Source: Luidia sarsii (Eukaryota; Echinodermata; Asteroidea; Paxillosida; Luidiidae). Taken from it: a DNA stretch of 64,000 bases. The stretch is taken from NCBI GenBank assembly GCA_949987565.1, contig OX465107.1, positions 13,265,051 to 13,329,050 of the forward strand, read 5' to 3'. The translations under genes were made by a program, and so were the position numbers. The stretch's first letter is position 1. Each line of letters starts with the position of its first letter. The notes under the pieces were generated by a model. It was not told where the DNA came from and did not search any database. It worked only from the letters and a program-made list of their open reading frames with translations. Shown piece after piece: positions 20,104-31,200 of the stretch.

Positions 20104-23100
20104 GTAAGAGATTTTCATTCGTCATTATTTGCCTTGGATTGAATATTTGTGTGCGCCCAGATTCCGGACAATGTACACTCACTCGGTCACTGACTGATCC
20201 ATTTTACGCTGTTGTTATAGTTACTTATACTAGTCTGGTCTATATCCAATATTTATTTAAATATTTAATCTTTTCTAAGGTTTGTATTGATGGAAATCTT
20301 GGTTTTTGCTGTATGTGGCATTCTTAACTTATTTACCTTTTATTTTAAGTAAATTAAGTTTTATCTTTGTTTTAGTATAAGTTTGACAATTTTGTATCAT
20401 CAATGTTAATCAGTTAATTAAGTACATCGTTCTGCTCTTGGATTTTCTTTGCTGTATACAGTATACGTGTATACAATGATAGACTGGTTTCTTTTAAATT
20501 TAAAGTTTGAAAAGTCTGGTCCCCTGTAGTACGGTATAGCGGCTAGCTGCAAAGAAGTACAGCCGCAGGGGACCAGACTGCCAGTTGCCATCTTGCGACT
20601 AAACCGGGAGGGTTTTGCCCATTTTTTTTGGGGGGGGGGGGAATTGACCCATTTTCGCCACATGGACAGTTGCACACAGGTGCTCGGTATGTAAACCACA
20701 TTTGCTAGAAATCTTGGGCCAAATGAAGCAGTACATGTATTTTATGAGTTATGCTGAATCTGCTGGGCCCTATGCCACAGTACTAGTGAACGTTACACAG
20801 GAGCCTATGGAAAAAAAGCATCTAGCATATCTGTGGGGTTCCGGTCGGGAGAGCAGCGGACGACTTTGAACCCCACAGTTCTGGGGGTAAAGGTTGCCCA
20901 GATGTGATGCAAACTCAAAACTGCCTACTCTTACCTACTCCCCCCCCCCACCGTCCATATCTCTCCCTCCTCCTCTCCCCTTCCTCCTCTCCCTCCTCTC
21001 CCTGATTTCCCCCATGCATGCAGTGCCAGTCTGGCTCCCATCGGCGGCAGCCATCCAAGTCCGTGGTATGAAGTCCGTCAACACGCGCACGCCTCGCCCC
21101 ATGCATATCACCAGGGCCAAGCTGATGCGGGTGACCGAGTACAAGAAGCCCCGAGATCCCCGCTCCCCTGCTGAGCAGTGCTCCATGCGCTACAAGGAGA
21201 AAAACTCTCAGATCCAGGTACGCTAAAAGGGACTTCAATAGACCCGCAACCTCTTAGGCCAAACAAAAAAAAATCTGCTTCCGGTCACCCGACCACCCCG
21301 TTTTTTAAGCTGCGACCTTAAAAATGTTATCGGGAAACAATGATGAAAAAAAAGAGTCTTATTTAAACATAATTATACAAAGAACGACAGGCAATGCATT
21401 ACGTAGGCTACATGTACATGTAAAAAAAAAAAAAAGGAATTTATGGTGCATTGTAAGGCTGTTGTTGACAAGGCTTTTGTCGACAAAGAAATATTCCGAC
21501 ATGTCGACAAGATTTTTCGGTTGTCGACAAAAACAATAAAATACATTAGCCTACCTTATAATGGCCATAGAATCTTTGAAAAGAAGGGAATCAAAAGGGA
21601 ACCATTTTTTTTTTTGAGCATTCCATTTTGGCTTATCCAGGGCGCAAAAGAATAGTTACTAAATATGTTGGAAGTTGGAATGGATCGCAACGCGACCAAA
21701 GAAAATCGTTCACCGAATGCATTTTGCCATTACGATGTACACATGTACATTGTACAGTGTAAATACTGTATAGCGCACGTTTCTATGGCCGGTCGTCAGC
21801 AGTACAGTAGCTGGTGTACGTCGCTGCATGTATTCATTTAATACACGTGTGTACAGGATACCAGTGCAATGTAGAGATCGGGAAAGGATCGTGGACGTAC
21901 GTCCACATTGGTGCAGGCCAATCCCATACACAAATATAAAGCACCTCCACCCTTGATACTCCTGACATTTCTGTGGCGGTCTTTTTTTGGGGCTTGCAGA
22001 TGAATGAGGTGCAGACGTTTATGGCCAACCAGTGCCGGCAGGTGCTGACGGCGGCCTCGCTGGTGGCCGTCTTCCACAGTGATGGCCTGACCCTGGCCGA
22101 GACAGCTGCCTTGCGTCGCCGCCTGCACAAGGCTGACCTGAGCCTGCGGATGTACGGCAACAAGGTGGTGCAGGAGGCGCTGGCCGGCACCCAGCTGGCC
22201 GGCATGGGGCCGCTCCTGGTGGGCCAGAACCTCTATGCTGTGGGTGACCAGCCGGCCGTGGGAGCGCTACTCAAGGCCACCAAGAGGCTGCCCAAGATCC
22301 ACCTGATGGGTGAGTGTCAGGGGTGGAGGGGGTTGGCCCACCTCATCCTTGCCCCCATCCTAGCTCCCATCCTAGGCCCCATCCTAGGCCCCATCCTAGC
22401 CCCCATCCTAGCCCCCACCCTAGCCCCCATCCTAGCCCCCATCCTAGCCCCCATCCTAGCCTCCATCCTAGCCCCCATCCTAGTCCCCATCCTAGCTCCC
22501 ATCCTAGCACCATCCTAGCCTCCATCCCAGCCCCCATCCTAGCCCCATCCTAGCCCCACCCTAGCCCCATCCCTATTTCCCATCCTAGCCCCCATCCTAG
22601 CCCCCATCCTAGCCCCATCCGAGCCCATCCTATCCCATCCCCATCCGAGCCCCATCCCAACCCCCATCCTAGCACCATCCTAGCCTCCATCCTAGCCCCC
22701 ATCCTAGCCCCATCCGAGCCCCATCCTAGCCCATCCCTATCTCCATCTCTAGTCCCCATCCTAGCCCCATCCTAGCCCCATCCTAGCCTCCACCCTGGCC
22801 TCCATCCTAGCCCCCTTCCTAGCCCCATCCTAGCCCCATCCCTAGCTCCATCCCTAGTCCCCATCCTAGCCCCCATCCGAGCCCCATCTGGCATCATGGA
22901 CGTGCTCCAGGGACAACTGGCAGGTCTCCTGAGCCAGTCGGTCGCTTCCACCCACAGCCTCTTGCAAAGGAATCAGCGGACCCATCCTAGCCTCCATCCT
23001 AGCCCCATCCGAGCCCCATCCCAGCCCCCAACCCTAGCCCCATCCCAATTCCCCATCCTAGTCCCCATCTTAGCCCCCATCCTAGCCCCTCCCAGCCCCC

Positions 23101-24018
23101 ATCCTAGCCCACATCCGAGCACCATCCTATCCCCATCCCTAGCCCCATCCCTAGTCCCCATCCTAGCCCCATCCTAGCCCCATCTCTAGTCCCCATCCTA
23201 GTCCCCATCCTAGTCCCCATCCTAGCCCCCATCCTAGCCCCATCCCAGCCCCATCCCAGCCCCAATCCTAGCCTCCATCCTAGCCCCCATCCTAGCCCCA
23301 TCCTAGCCCCTTCCCTAGCTCCATTCCTACATGTAGCTCCATCCCTAGCCCTCATCCTAGCCCCCATCCTAGCCCCATCCTAGCCCCCATCCCAGCTCCA
23401 TCCGAGCCCCATCCCAGCCCCCATCCTAGCATCATCCTAGCCCCCATCCTAGCCCCATCCTAGCTCCCATCGTAGCTCCCATCCTAGCCCCCATCCGAGC
23501 CCCCATCCTAGCCCCATCCCTAGCTCCATCCCTCATCCCCATCCTAGCCCCATCCCTAGTCCCCATCCTAGCCCCATCCCTAGTCCCCATCCTAGCCCCC
23601 ATCAGAGCCCCATCCTACCCCCATCAGAGCCCCGTCACAGCCCCATGCATCCCCATAGAACTGGGGCCTCCATTTGCAATGGCACCTGTGTCCTCGACAG
23701 TCCTTCACACGCCTCCGCTTTGGGGTTTGTGTGTTAATTCCGCAGCCTCAGTTCCGCCATTCAGTTCTCTTTGCCGATTTTCCAAATCGTTTTATTTTTC
23801 TGTTCATTTCAGGGGGCTTGGTGGAGAATCGCCTCATGTCGGCCAAGCAGATGAGGGACTTTGCCCAGCTACCCCCCAAGGACGTGCTCCAGGGACAACT
23901 GGCAGGTCTCCTTAGCCAGTCAGTCGCTTCCACCCACAGCCTCTTGCAGCGGAATCAGCAGACGCTGGTGGCAAACCTGAGTCAGTGGATCAGGCAGAGA
24001 GAGGAGGGGAGCGTTTGA
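20064..24018 (+). CDS. MRPL10: mitochondrial large-subunit ribosomal protein uL10m (L10), 4 exons
   Basis: Join 20064-20103, 21024-21217, 22000-22309, 23813-24018: 750 nt, 249 aa plus stop; the human protein is about 261 aa. All introns are GT-AG and the phases (1, 0, 1) fit exactly. The product is the uL10 protein of the mitoribosome, which anchors the bL12 stalk and acts in mitochondrial translation. The N terminus ([13 protein letters not shown] then [14 protein letters not shown]) is basic and free of acidic residues, as expected of a mitochondrial presequence. KLMRVTEY at about residues 51-58 matches the vertebrate KLMAVTEY motif. The middle exon gives the uL10 core ([20 protein letters not shown], later [13 protein letters not shown]), and the last exon ends with [12 protein letters not shown] and a basic tail. 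Intron 3 is loaded with minisatellite. The first coding exon, only 40 nt, is the least certain part. Confidence 0.92.
20104..21023 (+). other. MRPL10: MRPL10 intron 1
   Basis: GTAAGA at the left; at the right a CT-rich tract with CATGCATGCAG as acceptor. Contains a T8-G12 homopolymer junction at 20622-20641 and a C-run at about 20939-20950. Confidence 0.75.
21024..21217 (+). CDS. MRPL10: MRPL10 coding exon 2
   Basis: 194 nt, ending NSQIQ before donor CAG|GTACGC. Retaining the next intron would add only two residues before a stop, which supports the donor. Carries the conserved [11 protein letters not shown] segment. Confidence 0.93.
21218..21999 (+). other. MRPL10: MRPL10 intron 2
   Basis: GTACGC donor and TTTTTTTGGGGCTTGCAG acceptor. 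It contains an A-run at about 21422-21435 and several GTCGAC-like words near 21478-21530, and no coding sequence. Confidence 0.85.
22000..22309 (+). CDS. MRPL10: MRPL10 coding exon 3 (uL10 core)
   Basis: 310 nt from ATGAATGAGGTG (internal Met) to CTGATGG|GTGAGT. It encodes the main uL10 fold: the helix with QCRQVL, the strand [10 protein letters not shown], and [22 protein letters not shown]-rich relative to the introns, as in the GPCR. Confidence 0.95.
22342..22888 (+). repeat. intronic minisatellite block 1 (CCCCCATCCTAG unit)
   Basis: About 45-50 tandem units of 11-12 bp, unit CCCC(C)ATCCTAG with variants such as CATCCGAG and CCATCCCTAGT. The same unit and strand orientation make up the array from 31201 onward. 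Frames through it read as PHPS or PILA tetrapeptide repeats and are not protein. Confidence 0.95.
22899..22980 (+). pseudogene. MRPL10: 82-bp partial copy of MRPL10 exon 4 inside intron 3
   Basis: The segment corresponds to 23881-23962 of the last exon with 5 differences in 82 bp (about 94% identity) and stays open, reading [11 protein letters not shown] to LLQRNQR. Minisatellite flanks it on both sides, with no splice acceptor before it and no donor after it, so it is a captured exon fragment and not an alternative exon. Two of the differences are adjacent (CAAAGG against CAGCGG). Confidence 0.93.
22981..23640 (+). repeat. intronic minisatellite block 2 (CCCCATCCTAG unit)
   Basis: About 55-60 further units of 11-12 bp, ending near CCCCATGCATCCCCATAG. 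More units carry CCCTAGT and CCGAGC variants than in block 1. Confidence 0.95.
23813..24018 (+). CDS. MRPL10: MRPL10 coding exon 4 (C terminus)
   Basis: 206 nt, phase-1 acceptor, opening [14 protein letters not shown] and ending at TGA 24016-24018. Carries the [12 protein letters not shown] segment that matches the QTHSLLQ segment near the C terminus of vertebrate MRPL10. Confidence 0.95.
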
Positions 24019-26151
24019 CGGCCATCCCCTCCGAGGGGCAGCAAGGAACTGTTAGGTCTTTTCTGGGGGAGCCTTGACGCTCTGGTCCTGGGGCTGCCTT
24101 GATGTCATCAGTGTGATGCCACATGGATGTGCGGGGAAGATACATCGGGTAGAGTTTCAGAGCGAGAATAGTTTGCATTGACACCATGCATTTGTTTGTG
24201 AATTTGTGACGAGCCCCTGACTGCACACGGGTGGGACTGGAACCCTGACCATGACCACAGTGTGGAAGGAAAGTTCCTCACGTTAAAAAGAAAAAGAAAA
24301 AGCTGATAGTCTCTTTGCAATAGCACATGGAAGGAGGTTAACTAGTCCTGGATAAGGTATAAAGCCGTGTTCCCACTGGACTTAATTTTGTCAAACTACC
24401 GAGGCTGAACGGAAGAATGACAAAATTAAGTCCAGTGGAGACGCTCGGTAAACTGACGTCCCTGTCAAGTTACCGCTACCGTGATGTAAAACTAACAGGG
24501 CGAGAGGAGTCGCGGAAGACTGCCGCTCAGCCACATTAACTTAAGAGGGCCTCTAAAAAGTTAAGTGGGAACAGCCCTGTCATGTTAAACTACCGCGACC
24601 ATGCTTCCTGTGTTACGTCACCACTGCACAGAAATGGCTAGCGGGAGCGCGAAAGTGCTGGTATAGTTCCCTGACGCCAACACGCCAGTACAATACAGTA
24701 CATGTACATACATGTACAGTACCATTCAATCGTTCATTTGTAACTGTACCCTTTATACTTATACATGTACTATACTTCTTGTCTTCAAGCTCCGTGAAAT
24801 CAGTGAAATATGTCAGATTTTATTGATTTTGTCAGGCTTTTAACTGGCTCTGATCCCAGTGAAGATACTGAAGAACAATTAAAGAGAGCCCAAACCCATC
24901 GTACTTCCACTCATAGTCGCACTTAGTAGAAGCATGGAGGTAGGAAACCATGACTTAAAGGGGAATGCAGCCCACAGAAAAATGTTGGCTTATCTGATTG
25001 CGTGTTAAAAACAACCTACAATTACCTATGTGCTACGAGTTTCATAAAGACGGAAAAATCGTGGAATTCAGTGGTCGAATTTGCGTTCCCGCAACCCACC
25101 ATCTTTTCAAAGGGGCCACCAATCATTGCGGGGGGTGTGACATCACAACAGAGACAACCCCGTCTGATTGGTCATTAGGCTTGTTCAATCATTTCAATTG
25201 TATTAAAAAAAAAATCGACAATTTTAAAATTGTACACCTAAATGTGTGAAAAATATATAATTCTTTGCATATTTATGTCCTTTCGCTTTCATCACTAGTA
25301 GAATTATGCGTGGGGATTGCGTATAGTCTCGAACTCTCGATCTACAAACACTTTTACACGTGTTAGCGAAGCTGTGTGTAGCCATAAAGCTCTATAAAAT
25401 GTTGCAGTTCTGTTCAATCAAAAACCGTGGGAATACTTTGAGGGAGACTAGGAAGGACATTTGATTTATTTTGATCTGTGTTAGATGTGTTAAAAAGAAA
25501 TTTGACCTTAACCACCTCATACTGATTCAAGAGGTTTCATTTGCGTTCTTCAACAAGGGTTTAGGGTTAAGAGGTCGACAAAATCTTTAAAGTCGTTCAC
25601 AGATATGAAGGCAAGGTATTGGTCATGCTGTGTTTAAATGATTTAACTATGCTCTATTCTGGTTTTAATGACATTTCATAGATGGTCAGTGGATGGTGAG
25701 ATTGAAATAAGAATATTCCTCTGTACAGTAAATTAACATGTTTCCTTTGTCATTAGTTTGTTTCAAGTACATTTATAACTCATAATTATATATGTTTTCA
25801 TTTACAATGTCACAAAGTTTTAGTATTTCGGACATTCAGATCCAAACGATTGGCTAAGTTCCCTGTAATTCCATCCCACTGAGAGGATATTCATTGCCAT
25901 AACATATTAAAACACGTGTTTGGCTAAATTCGTTCAATTTTTTTATGGTACCCACAAAATGGAGATTATAGAAAACATGTCAATTTCACTTTAGAAATCA
26001 CGATGGTAAATAATGAATTTGAAACTTCGTTCCCACTTGTAGTTGACATACTGTAGATAGCAGTTTTTGTACTAAACTGTTTGTACTTGCATATTTTCTT
26101 TTAACTTTCAATACGATGCTTTATATATTAGTTCCAACTTTTTTAAGTAAG
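24019..26151. other. MRPL10 3' flank and non-coding sequence
   Basis: No AATAAA signal close to the stop. Apart from the fold-back element at 24364-24570 I see only AT-rich, apparently non-coding DNA. The 83-aa frame at 24998-25249 starts from a TTG codon and has no recognised domain. Confidence 0.5.
24364..24570. mobile_element. fold-back element with perfect 21-bp inner hairpin
   Basis: A perfect 21-bp inverted repeat lies at 24373-24393 and 24418-24438 (CCACTGGACTTAATTTTGTCA and its complement). A broader inverted pair, GCCGTGTTCCCACT near 24364 and AAGTGGGAACAGCC near 24563, encloses it. Shape suggests a MITE or a decayed one; no target duplication identified. Confidence 0.55.
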
Positions 26152-26250
26152 AAGGATGTGTTGGTGTAGCGGATACACTCTCTAACTTCTAACTTGGTGG
26201 CCCGAGTTCGAGTCCTGGCGATGTCAGGAACCTTGTTCGAGTTTCAAATT
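26152..26250 (+). repeat. tRNA-like SINE fragment
   Basis: The A-box-like TGGTGTAGCGGATA (26163-26176) and B-box-like GAGTTCGAGTCC (26204-26215) are at tRNA spacing, followed by an A-rich tail with AAATAAATAAAT. No intact cloverleaf. A different SINE family from 4758-4905. Confidence 0.6.
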
Positions 26251-26339
26251 AAATAAATAAGCCCTTTTAACTTTTGTTTCGACATCTAACCTGTCTTAAA
26301 AAGGGTAAAATTCCATTTTATTTTATTTTATCTAGTGGG

Positions 26340-26545
26340 GTAGAGGGGGCGCCACAGGTCTCCGAACCGCCGCGGGTTGGTGATCTGGGGAGGCCAGGGA
26401 TTCTGGAGAGGCCGGGTGATCTGGGAAGGCCGGTTGATCTGGGGAGGCCTGGGTTTCTGGGAGGACCTGCATCCACCCGGGATCGAACCCTCGGCCTTGA
26501 GGTTCCCAGTCGAGCCACTGAACCTCTAGCCTCATGAGTCCCGCC
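26340..26545 (-). repeat. tRNA-like SINE fragment with internal repeats
   Basis: On the minus strand AGGTTCAGTGGCTCGACTGG is A-box-like and GAGGGTTCGATCCC is a good B box, then the tail reads into GGCCTCCCCAGATC-type words repeated three to four times (about 26380-26460, + strand GATCTGGGGAGGCC). It lies directly upstream of the 151-bp array, which has a similar tRNA-like core. Confidence 0.6.
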
Positions 26546-26629
26546 CACCCACCCCTAAAAAACCAATCTATTTAAACCTTCGGTTACCTTAATAGAATTA
26601 AAAAACATTAAATTCAAGACTTGACTTCC

Positions 26630-29600
26630 CAGGGGATCGAACCTGCAACCTTGAGGTTACAGACCCTGGGACACACACGACACGCCATGCGCACCAGTTG
26701 ACTTTTGGTCGAAATTTCAGATACTTATTGGTTGGGTTTGTACTTGGTATTTTGAAGAAGAAAAATGTTACGTTACATCCTTGGGAATCGAACCTGCAAC
26801 CTTGAGGTTACAGACTCTGGGACACCCACGACACGCCATGCGCACAAGTTGACTTTTGGTCGAAATTTCAGATACTTATTAGTTGGGTTTGTACTTGGTA
26901 ATTTGAAGAAGAAAAATGTTACGTTACATCTCTGGGGATCGAACCTGCAACCTTGAAGTTACAGACCCTGGGACACCCACGACACGCCATGCGCACCAGT
27001 TGACTTTTGGTCGAATTTTCAGATACTTATTGGTTGGGTTTGTACTTGGTAATTTGAAGAAGAAAAATGTTACGTTACATCCATGGGGATCGAACCCGCA
27101 ACCTGAAGTTACAGACCCTGGGACACCCACGACACGCCATGCGCACCAGTTGACTTTTGGTCGAAATTTCAGATATTTATAGGTTGGTTTTGTACTTGGT
27201 AATTTGAAGAAGAAAAATGTTACCTTACATCCCTGGGGATCGAACCTGCAACATTGAAATTACAGACCCTGGGAGACCCACGACACGCCATGTGCACCAG
27301 TTGACTTTTGGTCGAAATTTCAGATACTTATTGGTTGTGTTTGTACTTGGTAATTTGAAGAAGAAAAATGTTACGTTACATCCTTGGGGATCGAACCTGC
27401 AACCTTGAGGTTACAGACTCTGGGACACCCACGACACGCCATGCGCACAAGTTGACTTTTGGTCGAAATTTCAGATACTTATTGGTTGGGTTTGTACTTG
27501 GTATTTTGAAGAAGAAAAATGTTACGTTACATCCCTGGGGATCGAACCTGCAACCTTGAAGTTACAGACCCTGGGACACCCATGACACGCCATGCGCACC
27601 AGTTGACTTTTGGTCGAATTTTCAGATACTTATTGGTTGGGTTTGTACTTGGTAATTTGAAGAAGAAAAATGTTACGTTACATCCATGGGGATCGAACCC
27701 GCAACCTGAAGTTACAGACCCTGGGACACCCACGACACGCCATGCGCACCAGTTGACTTTTGGTCGAAATCAGATATTTATAGGTTGGTTTTGTACTTGG
27801 TAATTTGAAGAAGAAAAATTTTACCTTACATCCCTGGGGATCGAACCTGCAACATTGAAATTACAGACCCTGGGAGACCCACGACACGCCATGTGCACCA
27901 GTTGACTTTTGGTCGAAATTTCAGATACTTATTGGTTGTGTTTGTACTTGGTAATTTGAAGAAGAAAAATGTTACGTTACATCCTTGGGGATCGAACCTG
28001 CAACCTTGAGGTTACAGACTCTGGGACACCCACGACACGCCATGCGCACAAGTTGACTTTTGGTCGAAATTTCAGATACTTATTGGTTGGGTTTGTACTT
28101 GGTATTTTGAAGAAGAAAAATGTTACGTTACATCCCTGGGGATCGAACCTGCAACCTTGAAGTTACAGACCCTGGGACACCCATGACACGCCATGCGCAC
28201 CAGTTGACTTTTGGTCGAATTTTCAGATACTTATTGGTTGGGTTTGTACTTGGTAATTTGAAGAAGAAAAATGTTACGTTACATCCATGGGGATCGAACC
28301 CGCAACCTGAAGTTACAGACCCTGGGACACCCACGACACGCCATGCGCACCAGTTGACTTTTGGTCGAAATTTCAGATATTTATAGGTTGGTTTTGTACT
28401 TGGTAATTTGAAGAAGAAAAATTTTACCTTACATCCCTGGGGATCGAACCTGCAACATTGAAATTACAGACCCTGGGAGACCCACGACACGCCATGTGCA
28501 CCAGTTGACTTTTGGTCGAAATTTCAGATACTTATTGGTTGTGTTTGTACTTGGTAATTTGAAGAAGAAAAATGTTACGTTACATCCTTGGGGATCGAAC
28601 CTGCAACCTTGAGGTTACAGACTCTGGGACACCCACGACACGCCATGCGCACAAGTTGACTTTTGGTCGAAATTTCAGATACTTATAGGTTGGGTTTGTA
28701 CTTGGTATTTTGAAGAAGAAAAATGTTACGTTACATCCCTGGGGATCGAACCTGCAACCTTGAAGTTACAGACCCTGGAAGACCCACGACACGCCATGCG
28801 CGCCAGTTGACTTTTGGTCGAAATTTCAGATACTTATTAGTTGGGTTCGTACTTGGTAATTTGAAGAAGAAAAATGTTACGTTACATCCCTGGGGATCGA
28901 ACCTGCAACCTTGAAGTTACAGACCCTGGGAGACCCACGACACGCCATGCGCACCAGTTGACTTTTGGTCGAAATTTCAGATACTTATTGGTTGTGTTTG
29001 TACTTGGTAATTTGAAGAAGAAAAATGTTACGTTACATCCTTGGGGATCGAACCTGCAACCCTGAGGTTACAGACCCTTGGACACCCACGACACGCCATG
29101 CGCACAAGTTGACTTTGGTCGAAAATTCAGATACTTATTGGTTGGGATTGTACTAGGTAATTTGAAGAAGAACAATGTTACGTTACATCCCTGGGGATCG
29201 AACCTGCAACCTTGAAGTTACAGACCCTGGGACACCCACGACACGCCATGCGCACCAGTTGACTTTTGGTCGAAATTTCAGATACTTATTGGTTGGGTTT
29301 GTACTTTGTAATTTGAAGAAGAAAAATGTTACGTTACATCCATAGGGATCGAACCCGCAACCTTGAAGTATCAGACCCCGGGACACCCACGACACGCCAT
29401 GCCCACCAGTTGACTTTTGGTCGAAATTTCAGATATTTATAGGTTGGTTTTGTACTTGGTAATTTGAAGAAGAAAAATGTTACCTTACATCCCTGGGGAT
29501 GGAACCTGCAACCTTGAAGTTACAGACCCTGGGACACCCACGACACGCCATGCGCACCAGTTGACTTTTGGTCGAAATTTCAGATACTTATTGGTTGGGT

Positions 29601-31200
29601 TTGTACTTTGTAATTTGAAGAAGAAAAATGTTACGTTACATCCATAGGGATCGAACCCGCAACCTTGAAGTATCAGACCCCGGGACACCCACGACACGCC
29701 ATGCGCACCAGTTGACTTTTGGTCGAAATTTCAGATATTTATAGGTTGGTTTTGTACTTGGTAATTTGAAGAAGAAAAATTTTACCTTACATCCCTGGGG
29801 ATCGAACCTGCAACATTGAAATTACAGACCCTGGGAGACCCACGACACGCCATGTGCACCAGTTGACTTTTGGTCGAAATTTCAGATACTTATTGGTTGT
29901 GTTTGTACTTGGTAATTTGAAGAAGAAAAATGTTACGTTACATCCTTGGGGATCGAACCTGCAACCTTGAGGTTACAGACTCTGGGACACCCACGACACG
30001 CCATGCGCACAAGTTGACTTTTGGTCGAAATTTCAGATACTTCTAGGTTGGGTTTGTACTTGGTATTTTGAAGAAGAAAAATGTTACGTTACATCCCTGG
30101 GGATCGAACCTGCAACCTTGAAGTTACAGACCCTGGAAGACCCACGACACGCCATGCGCGCCAGTTGACTTTTGGTCGAAATTTCAGATACTTATTAGTT
30201 GGGTTCGTACTTGGTAATTTGAAGAAGAAAAATGTTACGTTACATCCCTGGGGATCGAACCTGCAACCTTGAAGTTACAGACCCTGGGAGACCCACGACA
30301 CGCCATGCGCACCAGTTGACTTTTGGTCGAAATTTCAGATACTTATTGGTTGTGTTTGTACTTGGTAATTTGAAGAAGAAAAATGTTACGTTACATCCTT
30401 GGGGATCGAACCTGCAACCCTGAGGTTACAGACCCTTGGACACCCACGACACGCCATGCGCACAAGTTGACTTTGGTCGAAAATTCAGATACTTATTGGT
30501 TGGGATTGTACTAGGTAATTTGAAGAAGAACAATGTTACGTTACATCCCTGGGGATCGAACCTGCAACCTTGAAGTTACAGACCCTGGGACACCCACGAC
30601 ACGCCATGCGCACCAGTTGACTTTTGGTCGAAATTTCAGATACTTATTGGTTGGGTTTGTACTTTGTAATTTGAAGAAGAAAAATGTTACGTTACATCCA
30701 TAGGGATCGAACCCGCAACCTTGAAGTATCAGACCCCGGGACACCCACGACACGCCATGCCCACCAGTTGACTTTTGGTCGAAATTTCAGATATTTATAG
30801 GTTGGTTTTGTACTTGGTAATTTGAAGAAGAAAAATGTTACCTTACATCCCTGGGGATGGAACCTGCAACCTTGAAGTTACAGACCCTGGGACACCCACG
30901 ACACGCCATGCGCACCAGTTGACTTTTGGTCGAAATTTCAGATACTTATTGGTTGGGTTTGTACTTTGTAATTTGAAGAAGAAAAATGTTACGTTACATC
31001 CATAGGGATCGAACCCGCAACCTTGAAGTATCAGACCCCGGGACACCCACGACACGCCATGCGCACCAGTTGACTTTTGGTCGAAATTTCAGATATTTAT
31101 AGGTTGGTTTTGTACTTGGTAATTTGAAGAAGAAAAATGTTACCTTACATCCCTGGGGATGGAACGTGCAACATTGAAATTACAGACCCTGGGAGACCCA
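26630..31200 (-). repeat. 151-bp tandem satellite, about 30 units, tRNA/SINE-related
   Basis: The period is 151 bp (GATCGAACC at 26636, 26787 and onward). Read on the minus strand each unit contains TGGCGTGTCGTGGGTGTCCC, an anticodon-arm-like stretch (CAGGGTCTGTAACTTCAAGG) and the Pol III B box GGTTCGATCCC, then a ~90-bp tail with CTTCTTCAAATTACCAAG. Higher-order structure: four-unit blocks of ~601-604 bp repeat near 26.9-28.4 kb and a nine-unit block of 1358 bp is duplicated (about 28.4-29.8 and 29.8-31.16 kb; private variants at 29400 and 30758). The 60-90 aa frames recurring every 151 bp are by-products. Confidence 0.93.

Larger units (their letters stand above)
22310..23812 (+). other. 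MRPL10: MRPL10 intron 3, minisatellite-filled
   Basis: GTGAGT donor, and a T-rich tract with TGTTCATTTCAG as acceptor. About 1.2 of its 1.5 kb is minisatellite, interrupted by a partial copy of exon 4 (22899-22980). Confidence 0.93.

Noticed and set aside
22896..23177. Frame starting MDVLQGQL as an alternative exon of MRPL10
   Set aside because: No acceptor or donor flanks it; after the exon copy the frame runs into minisatellite.
24998..25249. 83-aa frame (FHKDGKIVEFSGRICVP...)
   Set aside because: Starts from a TTG codon and has no recognised domain or splice context.
26765..31055. 63-94 aa frames recurring every 151 bp
   Set aside because: The spacing equals the satellite period, and the frames differ only as the units differ.
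26630..31200. Regular 151-bp spacing considered as a CRISPR array
   Set aside because: The whole unit is repeated with no unique spacers, and the context is a eukaryotic genome.
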